Assembly: GCA_021733665.1 (NCBI GenBank)
Contig: JAHREI010000006.1
Span: 124,001-188,000 of the forward strand
From: Bacillus subtilis
Lineage (GTDB): Bacteria; Pseudomonadota; Alphaproteobacteria; Rhizobiales; Rhizobiaceae
Direction of reading: 5' to 3'
DNA: 64,000 bases
Shown: piece after piece, positions 34,074 through 43,795 of the stretch
How positions within the stretch are numbered: position 1 is the stretch's first letter
How the letters are laid out: each line of letters begins with the position of its first letter
Position numbers and translations under genes: made by a program
The notes under the pieces: model-generated
The model's database searches: none
Seen by the model: the letters and a program-made list of their open reading frames with translations, nothing else
Told to the model about the DNA's origin: nothing

Positions 34074-35384
34074 ATGAAGACACTGTTTAAAACCTTATTT
34101 TCAGTACTTGCGACGGTCGCAGTCGTAAGCACGGCTGCGGTGCTGCCAGCCCGCGCCGTCGTGGAAGTAAATATTAACAAGGGTAATGTTGACCCGCTGC
34201 CGATTGCTCTGACCGACTTCCTGTCCGGCGATCAGCTCGGTGCGGAAATTACCTCGATCATCGCTGCGGATCTTGAGCGCTCCGGCCTTTTTGCGCCGAT
34301 CGACAAAAAAGCATTCATCGAGAAAATCAGCAATCCGGATGTAGCGCCGCGTTTTGAAGACTGGAAAGTCATCAACGCACAAGCACTGGTTACCGGCCGT
34401 ATTACCAAACAGCCGGATGGCCGCCTGAAAGCGGAATTCCGTCTGTGGGATACATTTGCCGGTCAGCAGCTTGCCGGCCAGCAGTTCTTCACAACACCGG
34501 AAAACAAACGCCGCGTTGCCCATATTATCGCCGATGCGATCTATGAGCGTCTGACGGGTGAAAAAGGTTATTTCGATACCCGCATCGTGTTTGTTGATGA
34601 ATCCGGCAGTGCGCAGAAACGCGTAAAACGTCTGGCCATTATGGATCAGGACGGTGCGAATGTGCGTTATCTGTCGAATGGTAAAGATTTGGTGCTGACC
34701 CCGCGCTTTTCACCAAGCCGTCAGGAAATCACTTATATGTCTTTTGCCGGTGATCGCCCGCGCGTTTATCTGCTGCAGCTGGAAACAGGTCAGCAGGAAC
34801 TGGTCGGTAATTTCCCGGGCATGACAATTGCACCGCGCTTCTCACCGGATGGTCAGAAAGTGGTTATGAGCTTGCTGCAGGATGATGGCAGCGCCAATAT
34901 TTATACTATGGATCTGCGCTCCCGCACCACAACCCGTCTGACCAGCAGTCAGGCCATTGATACCTCGGCTTCCTATTCGCCGGATGGTTCCAAGATCGTG
35001 TTTGAATCGGATCGTGGCGGCCGCCAGCAGATTTACGTTATGGGTGCCGACGGTTCCAACCCGCAGCGTATTTCTTTCGGTAACGGCAGCTATTCCACAC
35101 CGGTTTGGTCACCGCGCGGCGATCTGATTGCTTTCACTAAACAGTCCGGCGGTCAGTTTTCGATTGGCGTGATGAAAACTGATGGTTCAGGTGAACGTCT
35201 GTTGACAAGCGGCTTCCATAATGAAGGTCCGACATGGGCGCCAAACGGCCGTGTTCTGATGTTCTTCCGTGAAAGTGCCGGCGGTGCCCGTCTGTTTACG
35301 ATTGATCTGACTGGCCGCAATGAACGCCAGATTCAGACACCAAATTCAGCTTCCGATCCGGCATGGTCGCCATTGCTGAATTAA
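34074..35384 (+). CDS. tolB: Tol-Pal beta-propeller protein TolB
   Basis: A 436-residue periplasmic protein. A signal peptide ([28 protein letters not shown]) is followed by the N-terminal alpha/beta domain ([30 protein letters not shown]) and a six-bladed propeller with DPD/SPDG-type repeats ([81 protein letters not shown]). It binds Pal. The frame is open upstream; the ATG at 34074 has GAGG before it and gives the right signal peptide. It may have its own regulation via the twin palindromes upstream. Confidence 0.94.
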   Translation: MKTLFKTLFSVLATVAVVSTAAVLPARAVVEVNINKGNVDPLPIALTDFLSGDQLGAEITSIIAADLERSGLFAPIDKKAFIEKISNPDVAPRFEDWKVINAQALVTGRITKQPDGRLKAEFRLWDTFAGQQLAGQQFFTTPENKRRVAHIIADAIYERLTGEKGYFDTRIVFVDESGSAQKRVKRLAIMDQDGANVRYLSNGKDLVLTPRFSPSRQEITYMSFAGDRPRVYLLQLETGQQELVGNFPGMTIAPRFSPDGQKVVMSLLQDDGSANIYTMDLRSRTTTRLTSSQAIDTSASYSPDGSKIVFESDRGGRQQIYVMGADGSNPQRISFGNGSYSTPVWSPRGDLIAFTKQSGGQFSIGVMKTDGSGERLLTSGFHNEGPTWAPNGRVLMFFRESAGGARLFTIDLTGRNERQIQTPNSASDPAWSPLLN

Positions 35385-35389
35385 GATTC

Positions 35390-35429
35390 AACTAAGCTCT
35401 GTGTGCTGAATAAGACACAGAGCTTAGTT
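35390..35429 (+). terminator. tolB terminator
   Basis: Fifteen-base perfect stem AACTAAGCTCTGTGT/ACACAGAGCTTAGTT (35390-35404 with 35415-35429), the longest in the window, then TTTC. It may be bifunctional. Confidence 0.8.
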
Positions 35430-35597
35430 TCTAAAGCCATGTGGTAGTGTCAAATAAGCTTTTTGTGATTAAAGCCGTGTTTCTGCCGCAATGCTTTCTC
35501 ATTTGCCGGTAAATGCTCTGTCTGAGATGATTTCGGATCTGTGATCCCTTCATGCCGATATGAATTTTTGACAGAGAAACTTGAGTTTTTTCGCCGT

Positions 35598-35613
35598 TTA
35601 AGTAACAATTAAC
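35598..35613 (+). promoter_or_regulatory. Perfect CtrA-type box upstream of pal
   Basis: TTAAGTAACAATTAAC: TTAA, seven bases, TTAAC. It stands about 93 bases before the pal start codon, near the usual position of a promoter element. Confidence 0.55.
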
Positions 35614-35705
35614 CATGTTGTTTGAGTGGTTTTTAACCTCAATATGATTAATCATCCGGTTAGTCATACATCATGTAAACGCATTATTCTTAAGGAGTAC
35701 GGGCC

Positions 35706-36221
35706 ATGCGCCGTTCCCAGTCGATTGCCCGCAGCCCGTTTGCTGTTGCCCTGTTCCTGTCGCTTGCCGTTGCCGGTTGCGCCAACAAGAAAAACCTGCC
35801 GAACAATGCAGGTGATCTTGGTCTGAATGGTATGGGTGCCAATGGTGCTGTTGCCGGTTCTGCTCAGGATTTCACCGTGAATGTCGGTGACCGTGTATTC
35901 TTCGATCTCGATTCTTCCGTGATCCGCGCTGATGCGCAGCAGACCCTGAACCGTCAGGCTCAGTGGCTGGCGCGTTACCCGAACTACGGTATCACCGTTG
36001 AAGGTCACTCGGATGAACGCGGTACACGCGAATACAACCTGGCACTCGGTCAGCGTCGTGCTGCTGCTGCCCGTGATTATCTGGCTTCGCGCGGTGTACC
36101 GGTTAACCGTATGCGCACTGTTTCTTACGGTAAAGAACGTCCGGTTGCAGTTTGCGACAATATTTCCTGCTGGTCGCAGAACCGTCGCGCTGTGACTGTT
36201 CTGAACGGTGCTGGCAGCTAA
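35706..36221 (+). CDS. pal: Peptidoglycan-associated lipoprotein Pal
   Basis: A 171-residue outer-membrane lipoprotein. The lipobox LAVAGC puts the modified cysteine at C25. The C-terminal OmpA domain has VGDRVFFDLDSSVIRADAQQTLNRQAQWLARYPNYGITVEGHSDERGTREYNLALGQRRAAAARDYLASRGV, the peptidoglycan-binding pattern. Pal links the outer membrane to the wall and to TolB. It has its own terminator after it and a CtrA-like box upstream, so it is expressed apart from tolB. Confidence 0.96.
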   Translation: MRRSQSIARSPFAVALFLSLAVAGCANKKNLPNNAGDLGLNGMGANGAVAGSAQDFTVNVGDRVFFDLDSSVIRADAQQTLNRQAQWLARYPNYGITVEGHSDERGTREYNLALGQRRAAAARDYLASRGVPVNRMRTVSYGKERPVAVCDNISCWSQNRRAVTVLNGAGS

Positions 36222-36291
36222 TTTAACGGAAAATAAGTGACTTTTCGCGATGTGCAGTAATTTCGCGATAAAAAAGACACAGAGTTATGAG

Positions 36292-36317
36292 AAAAGCGGC
36301 CTTAGGGTCGCTTTTTT
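36292..36317 (+). terminator. pal terminator
   Basis: Ten-base stem AAAAGCGGCC/GGTCGCTTTT with one G-T pair (36292-36301 with 36306-36315) followed by T. Confidence 0.8.
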
Positions 36318-36466
36318 CGGTTTGTACATAAAAGCCAAAATTTGGCCGTACTCAATTGCACCATTTCAACTGAGATTATAAAGATTGAGCAGGTGCAATA
36401 ATCAGGTGCATCTGTAAGAGTTATGATGATCCTTGAGATTACAATTCGGGCGCATGAGGTTTGCGA

Positions 36467-37435
36467 ATGAAGAAAGCGATGAAGAAACTGGCTCTGACTG
36501 TCAGTTTGCTGCCGCTGTTTGGTATAGCTTTTGGCGGAACAACTGCCTTTGCTCAGGCCAATGATCAGCGGGTAATCCAGTTGCAGGAGCAGGTGCGTAA
36601 CCTGACCGGTAAGCTGGAAGAAATGAACTTCCAGATTTTGCAGATGCAGGAGCAGATGCGTAAAATTCAGGAAGATAATGAATTCCGCTTTGAAGAGCTG
36701 GAAAAAAAGAAAAAAGCTGATGCCGGTTCTGATGCATCAATCAATACAGCAGCGGCAGATTCTGCCGCTGTAGGTTCCGCGGATGAGACGAGCGATAAAG
36801 AGCCGCGCCGCACAACTGCCACTGATGCAGGCAATGATAATGTTGCGCAGGATAATACAGATTTTCAGCCTGCACAGGATACGACTGCTGATAATTCCGC
36901 CGATTCCGTTGCTACTGGCCAGCAAACTCAGATTACTGTCGCCTCGCAGGCTCCGCGTGCGCTTGGCTCGATCCGGTTTGATGCCAGTGGCAACGTAATC
37001 GGCGGTAGCCTGAGTGAAGAACCGGCGCAGCCGGTCTCCCTGCCGCAGACCGATAATCCGAATGAGCTCTATAATGCGGCTTATCAGTATATTCTGGCTG
37101 GTGATTACCGTTCCGCAGAGGCAGGATTCCGTGCCCATATTGACCGCTATCCGGCTGATCCTATGACATCTGATGCCCGTTACTGGCTGGGTGAAGCCTT
37201 ATACGGACAGGAACGTTATGCGGAATCAGCAACAGTCTTTATCGATATGCAGCGTGATTATCCGGATTCCAAACGCGGCGCTGAGAATATGCTGAAACTT
37301 GGCATGGCAATGGCAAAGCTCAATGATCGCGAAGTTGCATGTGCAACATTTGCTAAAGTCGGCAGCCGTTTTCCATCAGCAGCACCGGCGGTTCTGAAAC
37401 GCGTTGATGAAGAGCGTAAACTCAATCATTGTTAA
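36467..37435 (+). CDS. cpoB: Cell division coordinator CpoB (YbgF)
   Basis: A 322-residue periplasmic protein. After a signal peptide ending AFAQ there is a coiled coil (QVIQLQEQVRNLTGKLEEMNFQILQMQEQMRKIQEDNEFRFEELEKKKK), a low-complexity acidic/alanine linker, and C-terminal TPR repeats (ELYNAAYQYILAGDYRSAEAGFRAHIDRYPADP, ARYWLGEALYGQERYAESATVFIDMQRDYPDS, ENMLKLGMAMAKLNDREVACATFAKV). CpoB coordinates peptidoglycan synthesis with Tol-Pal constriction. The ATG at 36467, with GAGG upstream, was taken rather than the TTG at 36461. Confidence 0.9.
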   Translation: MKKAMKKLALTVSLLPLFGIAFGGTTAFAQANDQRVIQLQEQVRNLTGKLEEMNFQILQMQEQMRKIQEDNEFRFEELEKKKKADAGSDASINTAAADSAAVGSADETSDKEPRRTTATDAGNDNVAQDNTDFQPAQDTTADNSADSVATGQQTQITVASQAPRALGSIRFDASGNVIGGSLSEEPAQPVSLPQTDNPNELYNAAYQYILAGDYRSAEAGFRAHIDRYPADPMTSDARYWLGEALYGQERYAESATVFIDMQRDYPDSKRGAENMLKLGMAMAKLNDREVACATFAKVGSRFPSAAPAVLKRVDEERKLNHC

Positions 37436-37491
37436 ACAATGCAGTCCGTTATCAAAGCGGTGATTGCTGACAAGAAGTACTGGGCAGGGCA

Positions 37492-38910
37492 GTGAACACT
37501 ATAACCGCCAATATTTTACCTGATCATCTTCAGAGAAAAATATCTGCGGGTTTTGATGAAATACTCTGTGGTCAGCAGAATTCCGCTGTCGTTGTGGCCG
37601 TGTCCGGCGGCAGCGATTCTCTGGCGCTGTTATTGCTGATTAAAGATTATCTGGAAAAGCACTTCCCTGCATGTCAGCTGATTGCGGTGACTGTGGATCA
37701 TCAGTTGCGTGCTGAATCTGCAGATGAAGCGCAGGCTGTGGCAGCTCTTTGTAAGCAACTGGGCATCAGCCATCAGATTTTATGCTGGTCAGGAGATAAA
37801 CCTTCGAGCGGACTTGCCTCTGCTGCCCGTAATGCGCGCTATGATCTGTTGGTGCAAGCAGCACAACAGGCGCAGGCCTTCATAATCCTGACAGGTCATA
37901 CAGCAGATGATCAGGTTGAAACGTATCTGATGCGACGTGAGCGTGAAGGGGCGCTGACAGGATTGGTCGGTGAGGGCAGGGGGCTTGCCGCTATGGCTGG
38001 CCAAACTTTACTGCACAATCATGTGATGCTGTGCCGTCCGCTTTTATCAGTGTGGCGGGAAGAGTTACGTGATGTTTTACGCGCGAGAAATATCAGGTGG
38101 GTTGATGATCCTAGCAATGATAATCAGGCCTATGAACGTCCGCGTATTCGCAAACAAGCAAAGATGATGGACAAGGTTGCATTGCTTGCTGCTGCCCAAC
38201 AGGTGGGTGTTCAGCGCTGTGCGGATAATCAGCGTGTTGCGGCTTTGCTGGGCAATGAGACCGGAGCAATGTGGTTGCAGGCCGGTGATAGTTTATTTTT
38301 GCCATCCGGTTGGAGCGCTCAGGATGATGCAATCGCTCCTTTAGCCCTTAGTTATTTGCTGGCAGCAATTGGCGGGCAGGTCTTTCTGCCTGCCATTAAA
38401 GACTGTGTTTCGTTGAATGATTGGCTGACAGAGCCTTTAGCTGCTGGTAAGCAGCGGAGAACACTGCATCATTGTGTTATTGAAAAATCCCGCCAAGGGA
38501 ACGTAATCCGACGTGAAAGACGCAATTTGCCCGCAATCACCCTGCAAAAGGGTGAGCAGATTTTATGGGACGGGCGGTATGAAATCCGGAATGAAGGGAC
38601 AGAGCCTGTAACCATTGCAGCGCTGAGCGAAAAGCAATTATTTGCTTATTTCCGCGCGCAAGGGTTTGAAACGGGAAGGGGAGATCATAAAGCGTTTGAC
38701 CGCGCAGCTTTGCTGTCCGCACCGGCAATTTTCCGTGACGGAGTTGTGATCGGACTGCCTGCCTTATCAGATATTGTGCCGCAAGCGCCTTTCGCGACCG
38801 TTGAACGTACGCTTGCCTGTTTTGACAGAGTGCTTTCCGGTTACGATTTCGTGGTAGCCGCTGCTGTAAAAGCGCTTTTAACCATGCCTTTCAACCATAA
38901 TTACAGGTAA
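37492..38910 (+). CDS. tilS: tRNA(Ile)-lysidine synthase TilS
   Basis: A 472-residue enzyme that uses ATP to attach lysine to C34 of the CAU-anticodon isoleucine tRNA, so that it reads AUA. The ATP-binding P-loop SGGSDSLALLLL lies near residue 37, with ITVDHQLRAESADEAQAVA, a GHTADDQVETYLMRREREG motif, and RPLLSVWREELRDVLRARNIRWVDDPSNDN. The GTG start at 37492 has GGGCAGGGC before it. It sits between cpoB and ftsH in the usual order. The gene is essential in most bacteria. Confidence 0.93.
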   Translation: MNTITANILPDHLQRKISAGFDEILCGQQNSAVVVAVSGGSDSLALLLLIKDYLEKHFPACQLIAVTVDHQLRAESADEAQAVAALCKQLGISHQILCWSGDKPSSGLASAARNARYDLLVQAAQQAQAFIILTGHTADDQVETYLMRREREGALTGLVGEGRGLAAMAGQTLLHNHVMLCRPLLSVWREELRDVLRARNIRWVDDPSNDNQAYERPRIRKQAKMMDKVALLAAAQQVGVQRCADNQRVAALLGNETGAMWLQAGDSLFLPSGWSAQDDAIAPLALSYLLAAIGGQVFLPAIKDCVSLNDWLTEPLAAGKQRRTLHHCVIEKSRQGNVIRRERRNLPAITLQKGEQILWDGRYEIRNEGTEPVTIAALSEKQLFAYFRAQGFETGRGDHKAFDRAALLSAPAIFRDGVVIGLPALSDIVPQAPFATVERTLACFDRVLSGYDFVVAAAVKALLTMPFNHNYR

Positions 38911-38956
38911 ATTCTGCAAAGAATGCAGAAGAATCACTTATGAGGCTTTACATTGC

Positions 38957-38985
38957 CTTGGCAAGGCCGTGCATCGAACCTATGT
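38957..38985 (+). promoter_or_regulatory. RpoH-like promoter upstream of ftsH
   Basis: CTTG at 38957-38960, an 18-base spacer, and CCTATGT at 38979-38985 fit the alphaproteobacterial heat-shock pattern (CTTG, about 17-18 bases, CYTATNT). It stands about 78 bases before the ftsH start. Confidence 0.5.
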
Positions 38986-39062
38986 TAGGTTTAAATATTT
39001 TTCCGGAACGCACCAAACGGGGCATGAACCGGAAGGACGATTGGTAATCGATTGGACCCGAG

Positions 39063-41000
39063 ATGAATCCAAATTATCGCAACTTCGCCCTTTGGGCGAT
39101 CATTGCTCTCCTGCTGGTTGCACTATTTAACCTGTTTCAGAGTCCGGCGCAGCGTGCGTCGTCTCGTGAAATTCCGTATTCCCAGTTTATCGAAGATGTA
39201 TCGGGCGGTCGGGTGAAATCTGTCACCATTACCGGTCCGCGCATTGTCGGTAACTACTCGGATAATAATGCAACATTCCAGACCTATTCCCCTTCAGATG
39301 CCAATCTGATCAGCCGTCTTGAAGAGAAGAATGTTGCAATTACTGCAAAGCCTGAAAGCGATGGTTCGGGATCGCTGTTTGGTATTCTTCTGTCATGGCT
39401 GCCTATGATTCTGATTCTCGGCGTGTGGATTTTCTTCATGCGTCAGATGCAGGGCGGTTCACGCGGTGCAATGGGCTTCGGTAAATCCAAGGCGAAACTT
39501 CTGACTGAGGCGCATGGTCGTGTGACTTTTCAGGATGTTGCCGGTGTAGACGAAGCCAAGGAAGATCTGGAAGAAATCGTTGAGTTCCTGCGCGATCCGC
39601 AGAAATTCCAGCGTCTTGGCGGTAAAATTCCACGCGGTGTTCTGCTCGTGGGCCCTCCGGGAACCGGTAAAACTTTGCTGGCACGCTCCGTCGCCGGTGA
39701 AGCCAATGTACCGTTCTTTACAATTTCCGGCTCAGACTTTGTTGAAATGTTCGTTGGTGTTGGTGCAAGCCGCGTCCGCGATATGTTTGAACAGGCGAAG
39801 AAAAACTCTCCTTGCATTATTTTCATCGACGAAATCGATGCGGTTGGTCGTCACCGTGGTGCCGGTCTTGGCGGTGGTAATGATGAGCGCGAACAGACAT
39901 TGAACCAGTTGCTGGTTGAGATGGATGGTTTTGAAGCCAATGAGAATATCATTCTGATTGCTGCGACGAACCGTCCGGATGTGCTCGATCCTGCTCTGCT
40001 GCGTCCGGGTCGTTTCGACCGTCAGGTTGTTGTGCCTAATCCGGATGTAAGTGGCCGTGAACAGATTCTGAAAGTGCATGTACGTAATGTACCGCTGGCA
40101 CCGAATGTGGATCTGAAGGTTCTGGCGCGCGGTACCCCTGGTTTCTCCGGTGCGGATCTGATGAACCTCGTCAACGAAGCTGCTCTGATGACTGCCCGTC
40201 GTAACAAACGTCTTGTTACTATGCAGGAATTTGAAGACGCCAAAGACAAGATCATGATGGGTGCGGAACGTCGTTCTTCGGCGATGACGCAGGCAGAAAA
40301 AGAGCTGACCGCTTATCATGAATCCGGTCATGCGATTGTGGCAATGAATGTTGCCGCTGCTGATCCGGTACATAAAGCGACAATCATTCCGCGTGGTCGT
40401 GCGCTGGGTATGGTGATGCAGCTGCCGGAAGGCGACAAATATTCCATGAGCTATAAGTGGATGGTGTCGCGTCTTGCAATCATGATGGGTGGCCGTATTG
40501 CCGAAGAGCTGAAATTCGGTAAGGAAAACATCACTTCCGGTGCGTCTTCCGATATTGAACAGGCAACCAAACTTGCTCGTGCAATGGTGACCCGCTGGGG
40601 CTTCTCTGAAAAGCTCGGCTATGTGGCCTATGGCGAAAATCAGGAAGAAGTGTTCCTTGGTCATTCTGTTTCGCGCACACAGAACGTGTCTGAATCAACA
40701 GCACAGCTGATTGATGCGGAAGTCCGTGAGCTGATTGATAATGCCTATGCGGAAGCTCGTCAGATTCTGACAGATAAGCATGATGCTTGGGTCGCAATTG
40801 CTGAAGGTCTGCTGGAATATGAAACTCTGAGCGGTGAAGAGATCAAACAGCTGATCGCCGGTCAGAAACCAAACCGCGACACTGGTGATGATTCATCTTC
40901 ATCGCGCGGATCGGGTGTTCCTAAAGCCGGTGCATCGCGCAAAAAGCCTGATGCCGAGCCGGAAGCCGGTCAGGATATGAAACCTGAACCACAGGCATAA
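39063..41000 (+). CDS. ftsH: ATP-dependent zinc metalloprotease FtsH
   Basis: A 645-residue AAA+ protease in the inner membrane. Two N-terminal helices ([18 protein letters not shown] and [20 protein letters not shown]) flank a periplasmic part. The AAA domain has Walker [14 protein letters not shown], the pore motif [17 protein letters not shown], Walker [16 protein letters not shown] and [21 protein letters not shown]; the zinc site is [13 protein letters not shown]. It degrades membrane proteins and cytoplasmic regulators, in some bacteria RpoH. An RpoH-like promoter upstream fits heat control. The Q/E-rich C-terminal tail is typical. Single gene with its own terminator. Confidence 0.97.
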   Translation: MNPNYRNFALWAIIALLLVALFNLFQSPAQRASSREIPYSQFIEDVSGGRVKSVTITGPRIVGNYSDNNATFQTYSPSDANLISRLEEKNVAITAKPESDGSGSLFGILLSWLPMILILGVWIFFMRQMQGGSRGAMGFGKSKAKLLTEAHGRVTFQDVAGVDEAKEDLEEIVEFLRDPQKFQRLGGKIPRGVLLVGPPGTGKTLLARSVAGEANVPFFTISGSDFVEMFVGVGASRVRDMFEQAKKNSPCIIFIDEIDAVGRHRGAGLGGGNDEREQTLNQLLVEMDGFEANENIILIAATNRPDVLDPALLRPGRFDRQVVVPNPDVSGREQILKVHVRNVPLAPNVDLKVLARGTPGFSGADLMNLVNEAALMTARRNKRLVTMQEFEDAKDKIMMGAERRSSAMTQAEKELTAYHESGHAIVAMNVAAADPVHKATIIPRGRALGMVMQLPEGDKYSMSYKWMVSRLAIMMGGRIAEELKFGKENITSGASSDIEQATKLARAMVTRWGFSEKLGYVAYGENQEEVFLGHSVSRTQNVSESTAQLIDAEVRELIDNAYAEARQILTDKHDAWVAIAEGLLEYETLSGEEIKQLIAGQKPNRDTGDDSSSSRGSGVPKAGASRKKPDAEPEAGQDMKPEPQA

Positions 41001-41026
41001 TTATTCTGTATATTATGTGTTGAAAG

Positions 41027-41051
41027 AACCGGGCTTTATGTCCGGTTTTTT
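41027..41051 (+). terminator. ftsH terminator
   Basis: Six-base stem AACCGG/CCGGTT (41027-41032 with 41042-41047) followed by a T-run. Confidence 0.7.
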
Positions 41052-41282
41052 CTTGTTAACTCAGTTTATTAGCTGAGACAGGTAAGAAAAAACGCTCATG
41101 ACAATCGGGTTATAGTTTCGGTATTTGTAACCGGATTTGTTTACCAGTCGATCAGTTTCATCATCTGAATATTTGACAAAAGATATTAAAAAGCTGCATT
41201 GCTAATCTCAAATTTACGCCGGCTTGTGCTTGTAATGATAAGAGCAGCAAGCGTTGGCGTTCTGTAAAGAAAAGGCTTGAAC

Positions 41283-42629
41283 ATGTCCCGTAAATATTTT
41301 GGTACTGATGGTATCCGCGGTAAGGCTAATTCTTTTCCGATGACGCCGGATATCGCCATGCGGGTTGGTATGGCTGTTGGCTTGTCGTTTCGTGACGGCG
41401 GGCAGGGGCAGCGCGTGGTGATCGGTAAAGATACACGCCGTTCAGGCTATATGCTGGAAAATGCATTGGTTGCCGGTTTTACTTCAATGGGCATGGAAGT
41501 GTTCCTGCTGGGGCCGATCCCGACACCGGCTGTTGCTATGTTGTGCCGCTCACTGCGTGCAGATATTGGTGTGATGATTTCGGCTTCGCATAATCCTTAT
41601 TACGATAATGGTATTAAACTCTTTGGCCCTGATGGTTATAAATTGTCAGATGCGCTGGAATTGCAGATTGAAAAGCTGATTGATGATGACATGAGTGCTC
41701 ATATGAGCAGCCATGGTGAAATCGGTCGTGCCAAGCGCGTTGACGGTGATATTTATCGCTATATTGAATTTGCTAAACGCACTATGCCGCGCCATTTGTC
41801 GCTCAATGGTCTGCGTATTGTGGTCGATTGTGCGAATGGTGCAGCCTATAAAGTAGCGCCTGCCGCTTTGTGGGAACTGGGGGCAGAAGTCATCACCATT
41901 AATAATACGCCGAATGGCACGAATATTAATGAGGATTGCGGCTCAACCCATCCGGAAGGCCTGATCCGTAAAGTGCATGAAACCCGTGCTGATGTTGGTA
42001 TTGCGCTTGATGGTGATGCTGACCGTGTGCTGATGGTTGACGAAAACGGCACGATCATCGACGGCGATCAGCTGATGGCTGTGATTGCGGAAAGCTGGTC
42101 AAAGAGCGGTCGTCTCGTTGGCGGTGGTATTGTTGCGACCATCATGTCGAACCTCGGTCTTGAGCGCTTTCTCGGCGATCAGGGACTGACACTGGCACGC
42201 ACGAAGGTTGGCGATCGCTATGTTGTTGAGCATATGCGTGAGAACGGGTTCAATGTTGGCGGTGAGCAGTCCGGCCATATTGTGTTGTCTGAATTCGGCA
42301 CAACCGGTGACGGCCTGATTTCAGCGCTGCAAATTCTGGCAGTCATGCAGGAGCAGCAGCGCCCGCTGAGCGAAGTTTGCCGTAAATTTAAACCGGTACC
42401 GCAGATTCTTAAAAATGTGCGTGTTTCCGGCGGCAAACTGCTTGAGAATAAGTCCGTTATGCAGGCCATTGAAGAGGGTAAAAATGCTCTCAATGGCAGC
42501 GGTCGTGTAGTCATCCGTCCATCCGGTACAGAGCCGTTGATCCGCGTTATGGCGGAGGGCGATGATGGTCGACTTGTTGAAACCGTTGTCGATGACATTA
42601 TCACAGCGATTAAAACGGCAGCCAAGTAA
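41283..42629 (+). CDS. glmM: Phosphoglucosamine mutase
   Basis: A 448-residue enzyme that turns glucosamine-6-phosphate into glucosamine-1-phosphate for peptidoglycan and LPS. The catalytic serine loop is [17 protein letters not shown], the metal loop [12 protein letters not shown], and the phosphate-binding end [12 protein letters not shown]. It starts [18 protein letters not shown]. The frame reads from a TTG at 41277 but ATG at 41283 is the family start. Own terminator follows. Confidence 0.96.
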   Translation: MSRKYFGTDGIRGKANSFPMTPDIAMRVGMAVGLSFRDGGQGQRVVIGKDTRRSGYMLENALVAGFTSMGMEVFLLGPIPTPAVAMLCRSLRADIGVMISASHNPYYDNGIKLFGPDGYKLSDALELQIEKLIDDDMSAHMSSHGEIGRAKRVDGDIYRYIEFAKRTMPRHLSLNGLRIVVDCANGAAYKVAPAALWELGAEVITINNTPNGTNINEDCGSTHPEGLIRKVHETRADVGIALDGDADRVLMVDENGTIIDGDQLMAVIAESWSKSGRLVGGGIVATIMSNLGLERFLGDQGLTLARTKVGDRYVVEHMRENGFNVGGEQSGHIVLSEFGTTGDGLISALQILAVMQEQQRPLSEVCRKFKPVPQILKNVRVSGGKLLENKSVMQAIEEGKNALNGSGRVVIRPSGTEPLIRVMAEGDDGRLVETVVDDIITAIKTAAK

Positions 42630-42660
42630 CGGCTAAAACAATAAAAATATATGATAAAAA

Positions 42661-42683
42661 GGGCGCATTTCTGCGCCCTTTTT
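42661..42683 (+). terminator. glmM terminator
   Basis: Seven-base stem GGGCGCA/TGCGCCC (42661-42667 with 42672-42678) followed by T-run and preceded by A. Confidence 0.88.
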
Positions 42684-42732
42684 ATATATTGGTATGTATG
42701 AAAATGTTAATAAATATGATGAATAAACAAGG

Positions 42733-42748
42733 TTAAGCAGCATTTAAC
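42733..42748 (+). promoter_or_regulatory. Perfect CtrA-type box upstream of outer-membrane protein gene
   Basis: TTAAGCAGCATTTAAC: TTAA, seven bases, TTAAC, also readable as the palindrome GGTTAA...TTAACC. It stands about 75 bases before the start codon of the following barrel protein. Confidence 0.55.
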
Positions 42749-42821
42749 CTTTCGAATTTATGGTGTGTTTCAGAATAGTCGTCCCGGTGATGCAGGCCGT
42801 GGATTTGCGATAGGACACGCT

Positions 42822-43694
42822 ATGATGAATTTGAAGAAAATGCTTATCGCCGGTGTTGCAGGGCTTACAGTTACAGCCTCTGTTTCTTCGGTTTTCGCAG
42901 CGGATATCGTGGATATCCCGGAGCCAATCATTCCTGAGGTGGTGGTTGCACCTTCTCCGGTTGGTGGTTGGTATTTACGCGGTGATGTTGGCTATTCTGC
43001 GCCAAAATTCAAAGGTGCCGATTATGCTACGATTGATAGCAACTGTGGTACCTGCGGTGGTGGCAGCCCGACTTTCGGTGAAAACTCGCTGGATGGTAAG
43101 CTGAAGGGCTCATTCCTGCTTGGTGGTGGTGTTGGCTATCAGGTGACGGATTATTTCCGTACGGATCTGACCGTGGATTATATGACCCGCTCGAAGTTTA
43201 GCGGTTCGACAAGCGGTGTTTGTACCGCTGGTGGTAAATATGTGGATTGTGTATCCAATGACTCTGCCAAAATGTCTGCACTTTCAATTCTGGCAAATGC
43301 CTATGTTGATCTTGGTAACTTCAACGGTTTCACACCTTATGTCGGTGCCGGTATCGGTGGTACGCGTATCAAATGGGGTGATCTGAGCAATACGATTGCT
43401 CCGGGCTTTGATCAGTCTGGCTCAACGGTCCATAGCGGCTCGGCCAGCTGGCGCTTTACATGGGCATTGATGGCAGGTGTTTCTTATGACCTGACCCAAA
43501 GCCTGAAGCTGGATGCCGGCTATCGCTATCGCCGTATCGAGAGCGGTGAAATGTTTGGCGGTACTAAAGATCTTGGCCGTGGTTTCGATAAGAGCTTCGA
43601 TATCCATGATGCTCGTATTGGTCTGCGCTATCAGTTCGGCGGTTACTCAGCGCCTGTAGCTTACAACGATATGGTCACGCCGGTTTATAAATAA
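42822..43694 (+). CDS. Outer-membrane beta-barrel protein (Omp25/31-like), first of a pair
   Basis: A 290-residue protein: signal peptide MMNLKKMLIAGVAGLTVTASVSSVFA, an extended N-terminal proline-rich stretch (DIPEPIIPEVVVAPSP), then the barrel with aromatic/glycine alternation (GGWYLRGDVGYSAPKFKG, GGGVGYQVTDYFRTDLTVDYM, ANAYVDLGNFNGFTPYVGAGIG, WALMAGVSYDLTQSLKLDAGYRYRRIESG and a closing strand RIGLRYQFGG). These are the features of the Omp25/Omp31 porin-like family. The next gene is a related barrel, so it is a tandem duplication. The frame is open upstream; the ATG at 42822 has AGGA six bases before it. A perfect CtrA box lies upstream. Confidence 0.82.
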   Translation: MMNLKKMLIAGVAGLTVTASVSSVFAADIVDIPEPIIPEVVVAPSPVGGWYLRGDVGYSAPKFKGADYATIDSNCGTCGGGSPTFGENSLDGKLKGSFLLGGGVGYQVTDYFRTDLTVDYMTRSKFSGSTSGVCTAGGKYVDCVSNDSAKMSALSILANAYVDLGNFNGFTPYVGAGIGGTRIKWGDLSNTIAPGFDQSGSTVHSGSASWRFTWALMAGVSYDLTQSLKLDAGYRYRRIESGEMFGGTKDLGRGFDKSFDIHDARIGLRYQFGGYSAPVAYNDMVTPVYK

Positions 43695-43700
43695 AATATC

Positions 43701-43728
43701 TGTGCTGCGCCTCCACGGGCGCAGCACA
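43701..43728 (+). terminator. Hairpin after the first barrel gene
   Basis: Eleven-base stem TGTGCTGCGCC/GGCGCAGCACA (43701-43711 with 43718-43728); no immediate T-run, a TTTTTATTT follows 13 bases later. It may terminate or stabilise the mRNA. Confidence 0.6.
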
Positions 43729-43795
43729 TCTCATACTGATTTTTATTTGATTGATTTCTGCCTGCGGGGGCGTGAAATAAAATTACAGGACAAAG

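Larger units (their letters stand above)
35385..35705. other. tolB-pal intergenic region
   Basis: A 321-base gap: the tolB terminator at 35390-35429, then AT-rich sequence with a perfect CtrA box at 35598-35613 and the pal promoter. No gene was found. Confidence 0.6.

Noticed and set aside
39732-40664. 310-codon frame on the minus strand within ftsH
   Set aside because: Opposite a clear AAA+ protease gene; histidine-rich, no motifs.
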